The notes: generated by a model not told the origin, from the sequence alone. 24,260 nucleotides of DNA from DATKGX01 sp035510555 (GCA_035510555.1 DATKGX010000036.1:1-24260), one strand, 5' to 3'; numbered from the stretch's first letter, positions 7,641 through 15,587 are shown. Translations and numbers: made by a program.

Positions 7641-8767
7641 AAGCAATAGTCATAATCCCGACATATAACGAAAAAGGTAATATCGAGCGGATCATTCCGG
7701 TGGTTGAAGAAGTTTTTAAAGAAGTAAAAAACTACGACATGGGGATTCTGGTTGTTGATGATAGTTCTCCCGATGGAACTGCGGAAATAGTTAAAGGGTT
7801 AATGAAGCAATATGACAATCTCCATTTATTGGTTGGGCAAAAAAACGGTTTAGGTGCTGCATACCTCCGTGGAATGACTTACGCGATTAACGAGTTAAAC
7901 GCGGACGTCATGTTTGAAATGGATGCCGACTTCTTTCATGACCCCAAAAAGATTCCCGATTTTTTGCAAAAGATTGACGAAGGAAACGATTTTGTTATCG
8001 GCACAAGATATAGCAAGGGAGGTTCAATTCCTGCGAATTGGGGAATCCATCGTAAAATAATGTCCGTTTGGGGAAATTTGTTAATCAGAATGATTTTAAT
8101 GCGCTTTAGTATTCATGATTGGACAGGCGGTTATAGAGCAATTAAAAAAGCAGTTTTTCTCAAAGAGAAAGAAAAATTGACGGCTTTTTCCGGCTATACA
8201 TTTCAAGTCGGGTCTTTGTTAAACGCGGTGCAGGATGGATTTAAAGTTGCCGAGGTACCCTTTCATGCGACCGACAGAACGATGGGAAAATCCAAAATTC
8301 CCGGAATAGAAACGATTATTAAAACTTTGTATTACGTTATCACGGCCAGAATTAAAGAGTTAATTTTTGGTCCGTTTGGTAAATTTTTGGTCGTTGGAGG
8401 ATTAGGGTTTGTTCTTCAGGCAGTAATTTTAAGAGTTATGGTTGGAGTTTTCAATATCGATCCCACAATATCAAACCTTACAGGGGCAGTCGTGGCCATT
8501 TTTTCAAACTTTAACTTTAACAATCTCTGGACCTTTAAAACGGAGAAAATCAATGGCCTTGGTCAATACTTATGGAAATTAATGAATTTTTATGCCACTT
8601 CGGCAATCGGTGTCATCATCATCCAGACGGGGATAATATTTTTAGGAGACACATTATTCGGGAAAAAGTTTTACTTCCTCTATTTTATAATCGGAACAGG
8701 ATTTTTACTGATCTATAATTTTACGGTTTACAGATTGATAATCTGGCGTAAAAAACCCTCGAAGTAA
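7637..8767 (+). CDS. polyprenyl-phosphate sugar synthase (GT2) fused to GtrA-like membrane domain
   Basis: Residues 1-235 form a family 2 glycosyltransferase of the dolichol-phosphate-mannose synthase type: IPTYNE (7-12), Asp41-Asp42, the metal-binding MDADF (95-99), GTRYSKGGS (122-130), and DWTGGYRA (161-168). Residues about 248-369 form a GtrA-like domain with four membrane helices and the FNFNNLWTF motif. It should transfer a sugar from a nucleotide donor to a lipid phosphate at the inner face of the membrane, and the GtrA part may help move the product across. The donor sugar is not evident. The next gene, a GT-C transferase, is the likely consumer. It overlaps uxs by four bases. Confidence 0.9.
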   Translation: MKAIVIIPTYNEKGNIERIIPVVEEVFKEVKNYDMGILVVDDSSPDGTAEIVKGLMKQYDNLHLLVGQKNGLGAAYLRGMTYAINELNADVMFEMDADFFHDPKKIPDFLQKIDEGNDFVIGTRYSKGGSIPANWGIHRKIMSVWGNLLIRMILMRFSIHDWTGGYRAIKKAVFLKEKEKLTAFSGYTFQVGSLLNAVQDGFKVAEVPFHATDRTMGKSKIPGIETIIKTLYYVITARIKELIFGPFGKFLVVGGLGFVLQAVILRVMVGVFNIDPTISNLTGAVVAIFSNFNFNNLWTFKTEKINGLGQYLWKLMNFYATSAIGVIIIQTGIIFLGDTLFGKKFYFLYFIIGTGFLLIYNFTVYRLIIWRKKPSK

Positions 8768-10350
8768 TGGTAATGCAAAATTCAAAATTCAAAATTCAAA
8801 ATTTAGTGCAAAAGTTTGCTTTACTTTTAATCCTCTTGGTCGCCGCGTTCATGAGATTATACAGGATTCAAGACTACATGACTTTTCTTGGTGATGAAGG
8901 TAGGGATGTTTTAGTCGTTTATAATATTTTGCATGGACACTTAACGCTTCTGGGGCCTACATCATCGGTGGGAGGATTTTTCTTGGGGCCGATTTATTAT
9001 TATTTTATGGCGCCATTTTTATGGTTGTTCAATTACAATCCGGTCGGCCCGGCGGTAATGGTGGCGTTTTTTGGTATCGCCACTGTCTGGCTCATTTACA
9101 TAGTCGGCAAAGATTTTTTTAATGCCAAAGTAGGGCTTATGGCCGCCCTTATCTATGCGCTTTCCCCATTAGTAATTGTTTACTCAAGATCTTCTTGGAA
9201 TCCAAACCCGATGCCTTTTTTCTCCCTGCTTACCCTTTATTGCCTGTATAAGGCGTTAGGCAAAAATAGTTTAAAGCTATTCTTTATTGCTGGCGTTTTA
9301 TTTGGAATTGCCATGCAACTGCATTATCTCTCCATTTTTTTAGGAGTGGTAATACTGGTTTATACTTTTCTTTCACTTGTTTATAAAGAAAAGAGTTGGC
9401 AGATTTTCACTAAATTATCTAAGAATTATCTCTCAATTTTCCTCGGGTTTATTTTGGGCTGGTCGCCGTTTCTGGCCTTCGAAATAAGACATGGCTTTTT
9501 GGACATTAAAAGTATTGTCAGTTTTGTTTTGTTTTCCGGCAAAACCGGAGCAAGCACTAATTTTTTTGTCACTATTTACGATGTGTTTTTCAGATTGTTT
9601 GGAAGATTGGTTTTTTATTTTCCGACGCCGGATTTTCAGTCCAATTATAGTCATTGGGCATTATCTCTCTGGCAAATCTTTGTTCTCGTATTCGCGGTTT
9701 TTGCCTGTGCCACTCTCTTCTTTAAACTTTACAAAGCCTACAAAAACAAAAGTCAGGATTTTAATAAATATCTCCTGTTAACGATTTGGTTAACGATTGG
9801 GATTTTGCTTTTCGGCTTTTATCAAAAATCAATTTACGACTATTACTTTGCTTTTATGTTTCCTCTGCCGTTTTTACTTGTTTCGCAGAGTTTGGATTTT
9901 ATGCAAAGAATAAAGTTTTTCAAAGCGGGAATTATTCTTTCGCTAATTTTACTGGTTGTAATCGTTGGGTTAAATCTTGATGGAATACCGTTCCAATATC
10001 AACCCAATAGACAATTAAATCAGATGCAAACCATTGCCGATTTTGTGATGACTAAAACAAACGCCTTACCGTTTAATTTCGCCTTAATATCCGCTGGAAA
10101 TTCTGATCATGCTTACCGCTATTTCTTTACGCTTTGGGGACATCCGTCGGTGATAATTGAGGATCCGGCGCATGATCCACAAAGGAAGACAGTGACGAGT
10201 CAATTATTTGTAGTTTGTGAAACCGCTCTCTGTGAACCAGTGGGAAATTCCTTATGGGAGATTGCCGGTTTTGGCCGAGCGGATATTGCCGGAAAGTGGG
10301 ATGTCTCAGTCGTTCAAGTCTACAAACTCATCCACTACAAAGGGAAATAG
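8767..10350 (+). CDS. GT39-like membrane glycosyltransferase
   Basis: This 527-residue multi-pass protein has about ten hydrophobic helices and a soluble C-terminal part from about residue 420. After the first helix, in the first outer loop, it has FLGDEGRD (40-47), the acidic pair expected of GT-C enzymes that use polyprenyl-phosphate sugars (ArnT/PMT type). It probably moves the lipid-linked sugar made by the preceding GT2-GtrA protein onto an extracytoplasmic acceptor, which is unknown. ATG 8767 overlaps the previous stop by one base; a second ATG lies at 8773. Residues 4-12 come from four copies of a 7-bp repeat and are probably not part of the ancestral protein. Confidence 0.85.
   Translation: MVMQNSKFKIQNLVQKFALLLILLVAAFMRLYRIQDYMTFLGDEGRDVLVVYNILHGHLTLLGPTSSVGGFFLGPIYYYFMAPFLWLFNYNPVGPAVMVAFFGIATVWLIYIVGKDFFNAKVGLMAALIYALSPLVIVYSRSSWNPNPMPFFSLLTLYCLYKALGKNSLKLFFIAGVLFGIAMQLHYLSIFLGVVILVYTFLSLVYKEKSWQIFTKLSKNYLSIFLGFILGWSPFLAFEIRHGFLDIKSIVSFVLFSGKTGASTNFFVTIYDVFFRLFGRLVFYFPTPDFQSNYSHWALSLWQIFVLVFAVFACATLFFKLYKAYKNKSQDFNKYLLLTIWLTIGILLFGFYQKSIYDYYFAFMFPLPFLLVSQSLDFMQRIKFFKAGIILSLILLVVIVGLNLDGIPFQYQPNRQLNQMQTIADFVMTKTNALPFNFALISAGNSDHAYRYFFTLWGHPSVIIEDPAHDPQRKTVTSQLFVVCETALCEPVGNSLWEIAGFGRADIAGKWDVSVVQVYKLIHYKGK
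8776..8803 (+). repeat. four tandem copies of the heptamer CAAAATT inside coding sequence
   Basis: Four perfect consecutive CAAAATT units begin just after the start codon of the GT39-like gene. Because 7 is not a multiple of 3, the repeat is read in changing frames and yields QNSKFKIQN. The same heptamer family reappears in recJ at 19336-19363. Confidence 0.95.
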
Positions 10351-10384
10351 CAACTGTTTTTGATTTCTGATGGCCTTTGCCAAT

Positions 10385-10417
10385 AAAAAACCCCTTCCAA
10401 AAAGGTGGGGGTTTTTT
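10385..10417. terminator. bidirectional intrinsic terminator
   Basis: A hairpin with a CCCC(TT)CC arm (10391-10398) pairs with GG(T)GGGG (10404-10410), flanked by six A on the left and six T on the right. It therefore has a U-run in either direction. It lies 34 bases after the GT39-like gene and after the DUF5679 gene on the other strand, ending both convergent units. Confidence 0.9.
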
Positions 10418-10459
10418 ATTATCTCTTGAAGGATAATTTCCTTCGAAGGATCTTCAAGA

Positions 10460-10603
10460 CTAGGCTGCTCCAATCCTGTACATTCCCGTACCACAGACTG
10501 GACATTTGCCTTTGAGAGCTGGTTTACCATTCTTCATGGTAACTTTTACTGCGTTTGGATCGTCTCTCTTAGCCCTGCATTTAACACAATACATTGATGC
10601 CAT
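10460..10603 (-). CDS. DUF5679-type zinc-ribbon protein
   Basis: This 47-residue protein has two CxxC pairs, Cys6/Cys9 and Cys34/Cys37, spaced as in a zinc ribbon. The order MYCVKC, then VTMKNGKPALKGKCPVCGTGMYRIG, matches the DUF5679 family as I know it from Patescibacteria; the function is not established. The start at 10603 is fixed by a consensus AGGAGGTG (10613-10620) nine bases upstream; a second ATG three codons in is less well placed. It follows the membrane-protein gene on the same strand after 42 bases and ends before the shared terminator. Confidence 0.93.
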   Translation of the reverse strand: MASMYCVKCRAKRDDPNAVKVTMKNGKPALKGKCPVCGTGMYRIGAA

Positions 10604-10612
10604 TTTATAATT

Positions 10613-10620
10613 CACCTCCT
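10613..10620 (-). promoter_or_regulatory. consensus Shine-Dalgarno for the DUF5679 gene
   Basis: AGGAGGTG on the - strand lies nine bases before the ATG. It is the only full-length anti-Shine-Dalgarno match I see in the window, which suggests strong translation of this small protein. Confidence 0.9.
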
Positions 10621-10625
10621 CTCAA

Positions 10626-10639
10626 GCCGCCTTTGCGGC
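10626..10639 (-). promoter_or_regulatory. GC-rich hairpin between the two - strand genes
   Basis: GCCGC (10626-10630) and GCGGC (10635-10639) form a 5-bp stem closing a four-base loop. No U-run follows, so it is not a standard terminator. It sits five bases before the Shine-Dalgarno on the - strand. It could be an RNA processing or stabilising element for the DUF5679 message; this is inference. Confidence 0.6.
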
Positions 10640-10645
10640 GACTAA

Positions 10646-10936
10646 TTAATAACTAATTCCCGGTATTATTAAAGCGTGATTTTTAAGCAGTAGAAAAAGA
10701 ATTATTTGAAAGACAAAAATGCCTAAAGTTAAAATTGCGGTCTTGGTTAGATCCTTAGCGAGATATGGATACGCATTTAAAGTTGTCGTTCTTTGCATCT
10801 GTGACATTGCAACAGAAGGAACAATTGGTGCCTGAATTTTTACCGATAGGGGAGCTTGACTAGCAAAAGTGTGACTAAAGTTATGGCGTAAATCAGCTAA
10901 AATTTTCTGTTCTCGGGTTTTTCTCTTCTTAGCCAT
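10646..10936 (-). CDS. one-pass membrane protein, unknown function
   Basis: This 96-residue protein starts with a strongly basic stretch (MAKKRKTREQK), continues with a polar region rich in Ser, Gln and Thr, and ends with one hydrophobic helix at about residues 66-88. This is the layout of a tail-anchored protein with a cytoplasmic, possibly nucleic-acid-binding N-terminus. I do not recognise a family. It has no Shine-Dalgarno. A good -10 box lies 12 bases upstream of the ATG, so the mRNA should be nearly leaderless. DUF5679 follows, probably on the same transcript. Confidence 0.72.
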   Translation of the reverse strand: MAKKRKTREQKILADLRHNFSHTFASQAPLSVKIQAPIVPSVAMSQMQRTTTLNAYPYLAKDLTKTAILTLGIFVFQIILFLLLKNHALIIPGISY

Positions 10937-10948
10937 GAATGAGCCTAG

Positions 10949-10976
10949 ATTACACTATTGACATGATAGCTGTCAA
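10949..10976 (-). promoter_or_regulatory. sigma70-like promoter for the 10936 gene
   Basis: On the - strand, a perfect TTGACA (10971-10976) is followed after 16 bases by TGTAAT (10949-10954). Expected transcription start is near 10942, about six bases before the ATG. It interlocks with the + strand promoter at 10958-10987. Confidence 0.75.
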
Positions 10977-10987
10977 GAGGCTAATAT
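10958..10987 (+). promoter_or_regulatory. sigma70-like promoter for the DUF4446 gene
   Basis: TTGACA (10958-10963) and TAATAT (10982-10987) are separated by 18 bases. Expected start is near 10994, five bases before the ATG at 10999, so the message would be nearly leaderless. The two opposing -35 boxes form the inverted repeat TTGACATGATAGCTGTCAA (10958-10976). Confidence 0.78.
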
Positions 10988-10998
10988 AAAAAGATATT

Positions 10999-11463
10999 AT
11001 GCCAACAAATCTCCTGTTCCTAGTTCTGGCAATAATTTTCGTTTGGCTCGTTTCGCTTTCGATTTTCTTTTGGCGAGTTTTGCAACATTATAACCGATTG
11101 ACGAAAGGGGTCAGCGAAAAAAGCCTGCGGACGGTTTTGGACGATTTACTTAAGGATGTGGATCTGCACAAAAAGGATATTGACTACCTCAAGGAGTATT
11201 CTGCTAGAATAGAAAAGGAGGGTCTTTTGCATATCCAAAAGGTAGGTTTAATCAGGTTTAATCCTTTTAAAGACACCGGCGGAGACCAAAGTTTTATTCT
11301 ATCTTTGGTTGATGGGAAAGATACGGGAGTAGTAATTTCCGGTCTTTATTCCCGGTCTGGGACAAGATGGTACGCAAAAAGAGTTATTAGCGGTAAGGGT
11401 GTCGATTACGAATTGTCCGAAGAAGAAAAGAAGTCTTTAAAGGAAGCCAGCGCTAATTTATAA
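10999..11463 (+). CDS. DUF4446 family membrane protein
   Basis: This 154-residue protein has one N-terminal membrane helix (about 4-26), then a short helical, probably coiled segment (about 38-76), and the conserved DUF4446 core QKVGLIRFNPFKDTGGDQSF (80-99), with GVVISGLYSRSGTRWYAK after it. DUF4446 proteins occur in Firmicutes and Patescibacteria and their role is unknown. The protein should be anchored with the core in the cytoplasm or outside depending on topology, which I cannot decide. The start is supported by the -10 box a few bases upstream. The DUF3048 gene follows after two bases. Confidence 0.9.
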   Translation: MPTNLLFLVLAIIFVWLVSLSIFFWRVLQHYNRLTKGVSEKSLRTVLDDLLKDVDLHKKDIDYLKEYSARIEKEGLLHIQKVGLIRFNPFKDTGGDQSFILSLVDGKDTGVVISGLYSRSGTRWYAKRVISGKGVDYELSEEEKKSLKEASANL

Positions 11464-11465
11464 TT

Positions 11466-12635
11466 ATGAAAAGAAATACAACAGTAGTAATAGTAACAGC
11501 AGTAGTTTTATATTTACTGGCAGCTTCTGCATCATACCTCTTTTTCGCAAAAGCATCACCGCCAACGATTAGTTCTCCTTTGCCGGCTCCGACAGCGGGT
11601 GCAGGCGGGCAATTAGTTTTCGATAATACTCTTCCTAAAACAGAAGCGTGTCCAATTAATGGCGTTTTATATTCCAAACAGCAAGAACAATGGTGGCAAA
11701 AACACCGTCCTTTAGGAGTAATGATTGAAAATCACGTTGATGCCAGGCCGCAGTCCGGACTTTCCGGCGCGGACGTGGTTTACGAAGCAGTCGCCGAAGG
11801 CGGTATCACCAGATTTTTGGCCGTCTTTTATTGTCAGGATGCAGGTCAGCTTGGGCCTGTTCGTTCGGCCAGAACCTATTATATCGACTTCATGTCAGAA
11901 TATGGAGATTCGCCTCTGTACGCTCATGTAGGGGGCGCGAACCAGCCCGGGCCGGCAGATGCGCTGGGGCAATTAGATACTTATGGGTGGACAGGCTATA
12001 ACGACTTAAACCAGTTCTCTATCGGTTTCCCGACGTTTTGGAGAGATTATGGCCGATTGCCAAATGTAGCTACTGAGCATACGATGTACTCTTCAGTAGA
12101 TAAGCTATTGGATTATGCAGCTACCAGCAGAGGTCTAACTAATGTTGATAAGCAGGGAAATTCATGGGACACAAAATTTATTCCTTACACTTTTACCGAT
12201 GATGCTCCGACGTCGGCCAGGTCAACCAGTCAATCGATTCATTTAGAATTTTGGCAATCAGCCGGAAGCGATTACTTTGTTGATTGGACATATAATCCAA
12301 AGACAAATCTCTATGTACGGGCAAATGGCGGAAAACCGCAGCTAGATAAAGATACCGGCAAACAGTTAACCGCCAAAAACGTGGTGGTCTTAGAAATGGT
12401 TGAAGATAATGCTAATGATGGATATGTCGCTAATGACCATCTTTTGTTTGAAAATAAAGGAACAGGTAAAGCGGTTATTTTCAAAGACGGAAAGAGAATC
12501 AATGGAACTTGGGAAAAAGATACCAGAACTTCAAGAACTTTAGTTAAGGACGCAAGCGGAAAACAGATTCAATTCGATAGAGGGCTTATTTGGTTCGAAG
12601 TCCTGCCCACAGATGGGGTATTGACCGTAAAGTAA
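11466..12635 (+). CDS. DUF3048 (YerB-like) exported protein
   Basis: This 389-residue protein has an N-terminal hydrophobic anchor (about 7-28) and a Pro/Ala/Ser linker (31-48). The DUF3048 fold follows: RPLGVMIENHVDARPQSGL (81-99), GADVVYEAVAEGGITRFLAVF (101-121), GPVRSARTYYID (130-141), AHVGGANQPG, and a C-terminal DUF3048_C part from about residue 255. There is no lipobox Cys, unlike the B. subtilis lipoprotein YerB. It should face the outside. The biochemical function of the family is not established. It is translated with DUF4446 from one transcript. Confidence 0.9.
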   Translation: MKRNTTVVIVTAVVLYLLAASASYLFFAKASPPTISSPLPAPTAGAGGQLVFDNTLPKTEACPINGVLYSKQQEQWWQKHRPLGVMIENHVDARPQSGLSGADVVYEAVAEGGITRFLAVFYCQDAGQLGPVRSARTYYIDFMSEYGDSPLYAHVGGANQPGPADALGQLDTYGWTGYNDLNQFSIGFPTFWRDYGRLPNVATEHTMYSSVDKLLDYAATSRGLTNVDKQGNSWDTKFIPYTFTDDAPTSARSTSQSIHLEFWQSAGSDYFVDWTYNPKTNLYVRANGGKPQLDKDTGKQLTAKNVVVLEMVEDNANDGYVANDHLLFENKGTGKAVIFKDGKRINGTWEKDTRTSRTLVKDASGKQIQFDRGLIWFEVLPTDGVLTVK

Positions 12636-12648
12636 TAGTTTGTCCCAC

Positions 12649-12678
12649 TTGTCAACTCAGTAATAGTTGATGTATATT
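12649..12678 (+). promoter_or_regulatory. possible promoter for the winged-helix gene and secDF
   Basis: TTGTCA (12649-12654) and TATATT (12673-12678) are 18 bases apart. Expected start is near 12685, leaving a leader of about 18 bases with no Shine-Dalgarno before ATG 12703. It is weaker than the other promoters proposed here. Confidence 0.5.
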
Positions 12679-12702
12679 AGTCCTCAGTAGATAGAACAAA
12701 TT

Positions 12703-13278
12703 ATGTTTTCAGATTTAATCACATCGAAATCAAGAATAAAATTGTTAAATGTTTTCTTAAGTTCTCCTAATGATATGCTGCATGTCCGGGAGCTTGTCAG
12801 AAGAACGCATGATGAAATTAACGCGGTTAGAAGAGAATTGGCATTTTTGGAGAAGAAAGGCATCTTAACCCGAGAGCCGCGGGCAAACAGAGTTTATTAT
12901 TTCCTGAATAAAGCTTACCCTTTTTACTACGACCTCTTAAGGCTTGGTTCGAAAAGTGTTGGTTTGGGAGCGGACATCCTTAAAAATAGAGTTAAGTTGG
13001 GAAGAATAAAATACGCAATGTTTTCAGGCCGGTTCCTTAGGAAAATGAAAGAGCAACCGGACGAAGTAGATCTTTTACTTGTCGGCAATGTAGTTTTGCC
13101 CGAGTTGGCGCTTCTAGTTAGAGAGGAAGAAAAAAGACTAAACACGGAAATAAATTACACGGTAATGACCGAAGAAGAATTTAGTTTCCGCCGCAAGAAA
13201 AGAGATCCTTTTATAATTTCCATCCTTGCCGGTTCTAGGGTGGTTCTTATCGGTGACGAAGAAACCATGCTCTCATGA
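12703..13278 (+). CDS. winged-helix protein with degenerate nucleotidyltransferase-like domain
   Basis: This 191-residue protein has an N-terminal winged helix-turn-helix (about 4-70): SKSRIKLLNVFLSS, then LHVRELVRRT, RRELAFLEKKGILTREPR, and the wing VYYFLN. Residues about 100-187 resemble a MNT-type nucleotidyltransferase fold: FSGRF replaces the usual GS motif, and DEVDLLLVG (120-128) keeps only part of the acidic signature. It is probably a DNA-binding regulator whose C-terminal domain senses a ligand, or the DNA-binding half of a toxin-antitoxin-like pair; both are inference. Its stop overlaps the secD start (ATGA), so the two are coupled. Confidence 0.75.
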   Translation: MFSDLITSKSRIKLLNVFLSSPNDMLHVRELVRRTHDEINAVRRELAFLEKKGILTREPRANRVYYFLNKAYPFYYDLLRLGSKSVGLGADILKNRVKLGRIKYAMFSGRFLRKMKEQPDEVDLLLVGNVVLPELALLVREEEKRLNTEINYTVMTEEEFSFRRKKRDPFIISILAGSRVVLIGDEETMLS

Positions 13279-14612
13279 GAAAAAATCCACGCTACCTTTT
13301 ATGGCTCATCATCGGTTTAACTATCGCGGCTGTTTTTATTAACTTGCCAAAGTTCTCCAATGTTCATCTCGCAGGTAAAACATTTAATTTTGATCCTAAC
13401 TCTATTTTCGCCGCTTTAAAAATTAATCAAACACTTAATTTTCGCGAAGGATTGGATCTGAAAGGCGGAACCAGCCTGGTGCTTAGGGCTAATATGAAAA
13501 ATATTGCCTCCGACCAAAAAAGTTCTGCTCTAAATTCTGCAAAAACAGTCATTGAAAACAGAGTAAATTTGTTTGGGGTGTCAGAACCATTAGTGCAGAC
13601 GGCCGTCACTAACAATAATGATTACCGGATAAATGTTGAAATTCCGGGAGTAACGGATGTCAATCAGGTTAGAAATTTAATCGGTACGACAGCCCAGCTA
13701 AATTTTTGGGAGGAAATTGCCAGTTCCGCAGCAAAACTTAATTCGGTGGACGTAATTAATGCAGGAGGCACTTATTTTAAGAAAACTGATTTAACAGGGT
13801 CGGATTTAAAGCAAACAAGTGTTGGATTTGATCAAAATACGGGGAAGCCGGAAGTTCAACTCGTTTTTAATTCTACGGGCGCAAAGAAATTTGCCGATAT
13901 TACGCAAAGAACAGTTGGTAAAAGATTAGCGATAATGTTAGACAATCAAATAATTGAGGCGCCAACAGTTAACCAAGCAATAGAGGGTGGAAATGCAGTT
14001 ATAACCGGAGGTTTTACCACCGATACGGCCACGCAACTGAGTACAGAACTAAACGCAGGAGCCCTGCCGGTGCCGTTAAGTATTTTATCCAGCAGCATTA
14101 TCGAGCCAACGTTAGGGAGTGCCTCTTTAGCGAAAAGCCTTTTTGCCGGCGCGTTAGGATTTATTATTATCGTCGTTTTTATGACAACCTTGTATAAAAA
14201 ACTGGGTGCCATTGCCAGCGTGGCTCTAACCTTATATACACTATTTGTTTTAGCAATCTTTAAATTAAGTTCAATTACTCCTTATGGTATCACTCTAACG
14301 TTGTCCGGAATTGCCGGTTTTATTCTTTCCATAGGTATGGCAGTTGACGCTAACATCTTAATCTTTGAAAGAATGAAAGAAGAACTAAGGCAAGGCAAAT
14401 CGCACGAAACCGCAATTGAATTAGGATTCTCAAGAGCCTGGACATCAATCAGAGATTCAAATATCTCAACTTTAATCACTAGCTTTGTTTTGTATGAATT
14501 CGGAACGGGCATGGTTAAAGGATTCGCGTTGGTTTTGGCAATCGGAGTTTTAGTGTCTATGTTTTCGGCAATCGTGGTTACGCGAACATTCCTAAGATTA
14601 ATTTATAAATAA
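13275..14612 (+). CDS. secD: protein translocase subunit SecD
   Basis: It is part of the SecDF complex that uses the proton gradient to help pull exported proteins through SecYEG. Visible are a first membrane helix (8-25), the REGLDLKGGTSL signature (57-68), a periplasmic-type domain, and five further helices from about residue 288. The hallmark VDANILIFERM spans 357-367, with Asp358 expected in proton movement. At 445 residues it is shorter than E. coli SecD (615), as usual for bacteria with a small P1 domain. It overlaps the winged-helix gene by four bases and secF follows after one base. Confidence 0.95.
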   Translation: MRKNPRYLLWLIIGLTIAAVFINLPKFSNVHLAGKTFNFDPNSIFAALKINQTLNFREGLDLKGGTSLVLRANMKNIASDQKSSALNSAKTVIENRVNLFGVSEPLVQTAVTNNNDYRINVEIPGVTDVNQVRNLIGTTAQLNFWEEIASSAAKLNSVDVINAGGTYFKKTDLTGSDLKQTSVGFDQNTGKPEVQLVFNSTGAKKFADITQRTVGKRLAIMLDNQIIEAPTVNQAIEGGNAVITGGFTTDTATQLSTELNAGALPVPLSILSSSIIEPTLGSASLAKSLFAGALGFIIIVVFMTTLYKKLGAIASVALTLYTLFVLAIFKLSSITPYGITLTLSGIAGFILSIGMAVDANILIFERMKEELRQGKSHETAIELGFSRAWTSIRDSNISTLITSFVLYEFGTGMVKGFALVLAIGVLVSMFSAIVVTRTFLRLIYK

Positions 14613-14613
14613 A

Positions 14614-15519
14614 ATGAAAATAAATATTATCGGTAAAAAATATTGGTACTTTTTAATTTCCTTAATCGTTATTATTCCGGGAATAATTTCCTTAATACTT
14701 TTCGGGCTTAATCTTTCGGTAGAATTTACCGGAGGATCGAATATAACTTTAGCGTTACCAAATAAAGTTTCAAACGCTAACGTTAAGACTATCTCTACAG
14801 TTTTCTTGCAGAACAAAATTAAAATTCAGGATATCACAACTTCCGGAAGTCAAGTATTAATTAAATCGCAACCGGTTGATCAAAATCAGGACCTGCGAAT
14901 TACACAGGAGTTAAAAACCAAATTGGGAAATTTTCAGCAGCAATCTTATGAAACAATTGGTCCCACCATCGGCGCGGAAACTTTACAAAATGCTATTTAC
15001 GCATTAATAGTTGCATCAATTTTAATCGTTATTTATATAACTTGGTCATTTAGAAGCGTGCCAAAACCAACCAGCAGTTTCCGGTTCGGTGTTTGCGCGA
15101 TTATCGCTTTAATTCACGACGTCTTAGTATTAATTGGACTTTTTTCAATCTTCGGACATTTCTTTGGCGTAGAAATTGATAGTCTTTTCGTTACGGCGGT
15201 TTTAACAGTTATTGGTTTTTCGGTGCATGACACAATTGTTGTTTTTGACAGAATTAGGGAAAATCTAAGAAGAGTCGGCGGGGAAAATTTCTCAGAAGTA
15301 GTCAACGATTCAATTTTGCAAACTCTTGATCGTTCGCTTAACACCTCATTAACAGTTATTCTGGTTTTGTTCGCACTGCTGATTTTTGGCGGAGATACAA
15401 TCAGATGGTTTGTGGTGGCGCTTTTGATTGGAATAATCTCCGGAACTTATTCTTCAATCTTCAACGCTTCACCTTTATTAGTAGTCTGGCAGGAGATTCT
15501 CCAGAAAAGAAAGAAATAA
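14614..15519 (+). CDS. secF: protein translocase subunit SecF
   Basis: This 301-residue partner of SecD has a first helix (11-31), VEFTGGSN (36-43), TIGPTIGAETLQNAI (114-128), and the HDTIVVFDRIREN signature (205-217). Five helices make up the C-terminal half. The secD stop is one base upstream with no Shine-Dalgarno, so translation is likely coupled. No yajC gene is nearby. Confidence 0.95.
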   Translation: MKINIIGKKYWYFLISLIVIIPGIISLILFGLNLSVEFTGGSNITLALPNKVSNANVKTISTVFLQNKIKIQDITTSGSQVLIKSQPVDQNQDLRITQELKTKLGNFQQQSYETIGPTIGAETLQNAIYALIVASILIVIYITWSFRSVPKPTSSFRFGVCAIIALIHDVLVLIGLFSIFGHFFGVEIDSLFVTAVLTVIGFSVHDTIVVFDRIRENLRRVGGENFSEVVNDSILQTLDRSLNTSLTVILVLFALLIFGGDTIRWFVVALLIGIISGTYSSIFNASPLLVVWQEILQKRKK

Positions 15520-15559
15520 TCTTTAATGTCCTCTATCCCGCGGAGTAACATCTCATAGT

Positions 15560-15587
15560 TTGACTTTTGAGATATCCGTGCTATAAT
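15560..15587 (+). promoter_or_regulatory. sigma70-like promoter for the 102-aa gene
   Basis: TTGACT (15560-15565), 16 bases, then a perfect TATAAT (15582-15587). The expected start, seven bases past the -10 box, is the A of ATG 15594 itself. The transcript should be leaderless. Confidence 0.82.

Noticed and set aside
10306..10530. 74-aa open frame on the - strand
   Set aside because: It runs through the terminator and overlaps both the GT39 gene end and the DUF5679 gene, which is clearly the real one.
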